Assembly (NCBI GenBank): GCA_009996615.1
Contig: JAACZU010000025.1
Coordinates: 1-38,076, forward strand
From: Rhodanobacteraceae bacterium
GTDB lineage: Bacteria; Pseudomonadota; Gammaproteobacteria; Xanthomonadales; Rhodanobacteraceae
DNA length: 38,076 nt
Reading direction: 5' to 3'
Numbering within the stretch: position 1 is the stretch's first letter; every line of letters starts with the position of its first letter. Under the pieces are notes generated by a model, which was not told where the DNA came from, searched no databases, and saw nothing but the letters and a program-made list of their open reading frames with translations. Below, piece after piece: positions 37,842-38,076 of the stretch. Position numbers and translations under genes: made by a program.

Positions 37842-37957
37842 CCTTCTCCCTCCGGGAGAAGGTGGCCCGACTGCGGCCGACGGGATCGGCCGCGAACGGC
37901 ATCAGCCGGCCCGAAGGGCGAGCGCCATGGATGGCGCGAGTAACGGCCGGATGAGGG
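37842..37957. repeat. REP-like element with CCTTCTCCC hairpin
   Basis: CCTTCTCCC and GGGAGAAGG flank TCC at 37842-37862, followed by GGTGGCCCGA and, after an insertion, GGCCGGATGAGGG. Repeats of this form are widespread in GC-rich proteobacterial genomes. Here a GC-rich piece with its own palindromes (CGGCCG, GCGCCATGGATGGCGC) appears to interrupt the unit. Confidence 0.65.
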
Positions 37958-38032
37958 TTCGGGCGAAGCGACGAGTCATGGGCACACCAAGAATTGGATG
38001 TCGTGCTCCGCACTGAACCTGCCCCTCCTGAT

Positions 38033-38076
38033 CGGAGGCCAAGAAGCGATACTTGAGTCGCTACTTGGAGTTCAAC
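38033..38076 (+). repeat. Dispersed hairpin element, copy 2
   Basis: CCAAGAAGCGA and TCGCTACTTGG (10 of 11 bases complementary) flank TACTTGAG at 38039-38068. The 44-bp segment matches 11705-11748 at 39 positions. It may continue beyond the window. Confidence 0.75.

Larger units (their letters stand above)
37704..38076. other. Non-coding right end of the window
   Basis: No gene is recognisable in 373 bp. It contains a REP-like palindromic element at 37842-37957 and the second copy of the dispersed hairpin at 38033-38076, which runs into the end of the window. Confidence 0.5.

Overview
This is GC-rich DNA from a gammaproteobacterium, most likely of the order Xanthomonadales. I infer this from a long LigA with the extra basic loop typical of that group, a secreted protein ending in an IFVDGFE-type tail, and several families of short palindromic repeats of the kind scattered through such genomes. 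The assignment rests on memory of these families, not on a search.

Positions 1-18540 look like an accessory island, probably a defence or DNA-conflict island. It carries the end of a UvrD-like helicase, a truncated PLD-like gene, a 2129-residue DUF1998-type superfamily 2 helicase, a RelE-like/UvrD fusion helicase, a tyrosine recombinase with a cluster of 12-13 bp repeats beside its 3' end, and a 1906-residue protein joining an M48-type metalloprotease, a TerB-like region, a superfamily 1 helicase and a Vsr-like nuclease fold. The island stops at the 3' end of a tRNA-Pro(CGG) gene that has its own promoter and terminator.

Positions 18558-28149 are housekeeping genes: tRNA-Pro, hisS, an unusually long histidine ammonia-lyase, a secreted M14 carboxypeptidase with two C-terminal tandem repeats, and ligA. 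REP-like palindromes fill the gaps between them.

Positions 28150-33136 are a mosaic. A two-gene AbiE-like module (winged-helix protein plus nucleotidyltransferase) with a readable promoter and operator follows ligA. Decayed gene pieces come next: part of ligA, the 3' end of a borosin-type methyltransferase, and, further on, the 3' end of a SnoaL-like gene. An intact secreted SnoaL-like protein and a LytS/LytTR-type two-component pair lie among these pieces.

The most exciting locus is 33137-35903 (minus strand). A 72-residue peptide gene resembling split-borosin precursors (SonA type) is followed after 28 bp by one 839-residue protein. That protein has a signal peptide, a periplasmic helical-repeat region, one membrane segment, a GGDEF diguanylate cyclase domain and a C-terminal SonM-like borosin alpha-N-methyltransferase. 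This suggests a backbone-N-methylated peptide pathway physically tied to envelope sensing and cyclic-di-GMP signalling. An RsuA/RluF-type pseudouridine synthase and a ChaC-like gamma-glutamylcyclotransferase close the window.
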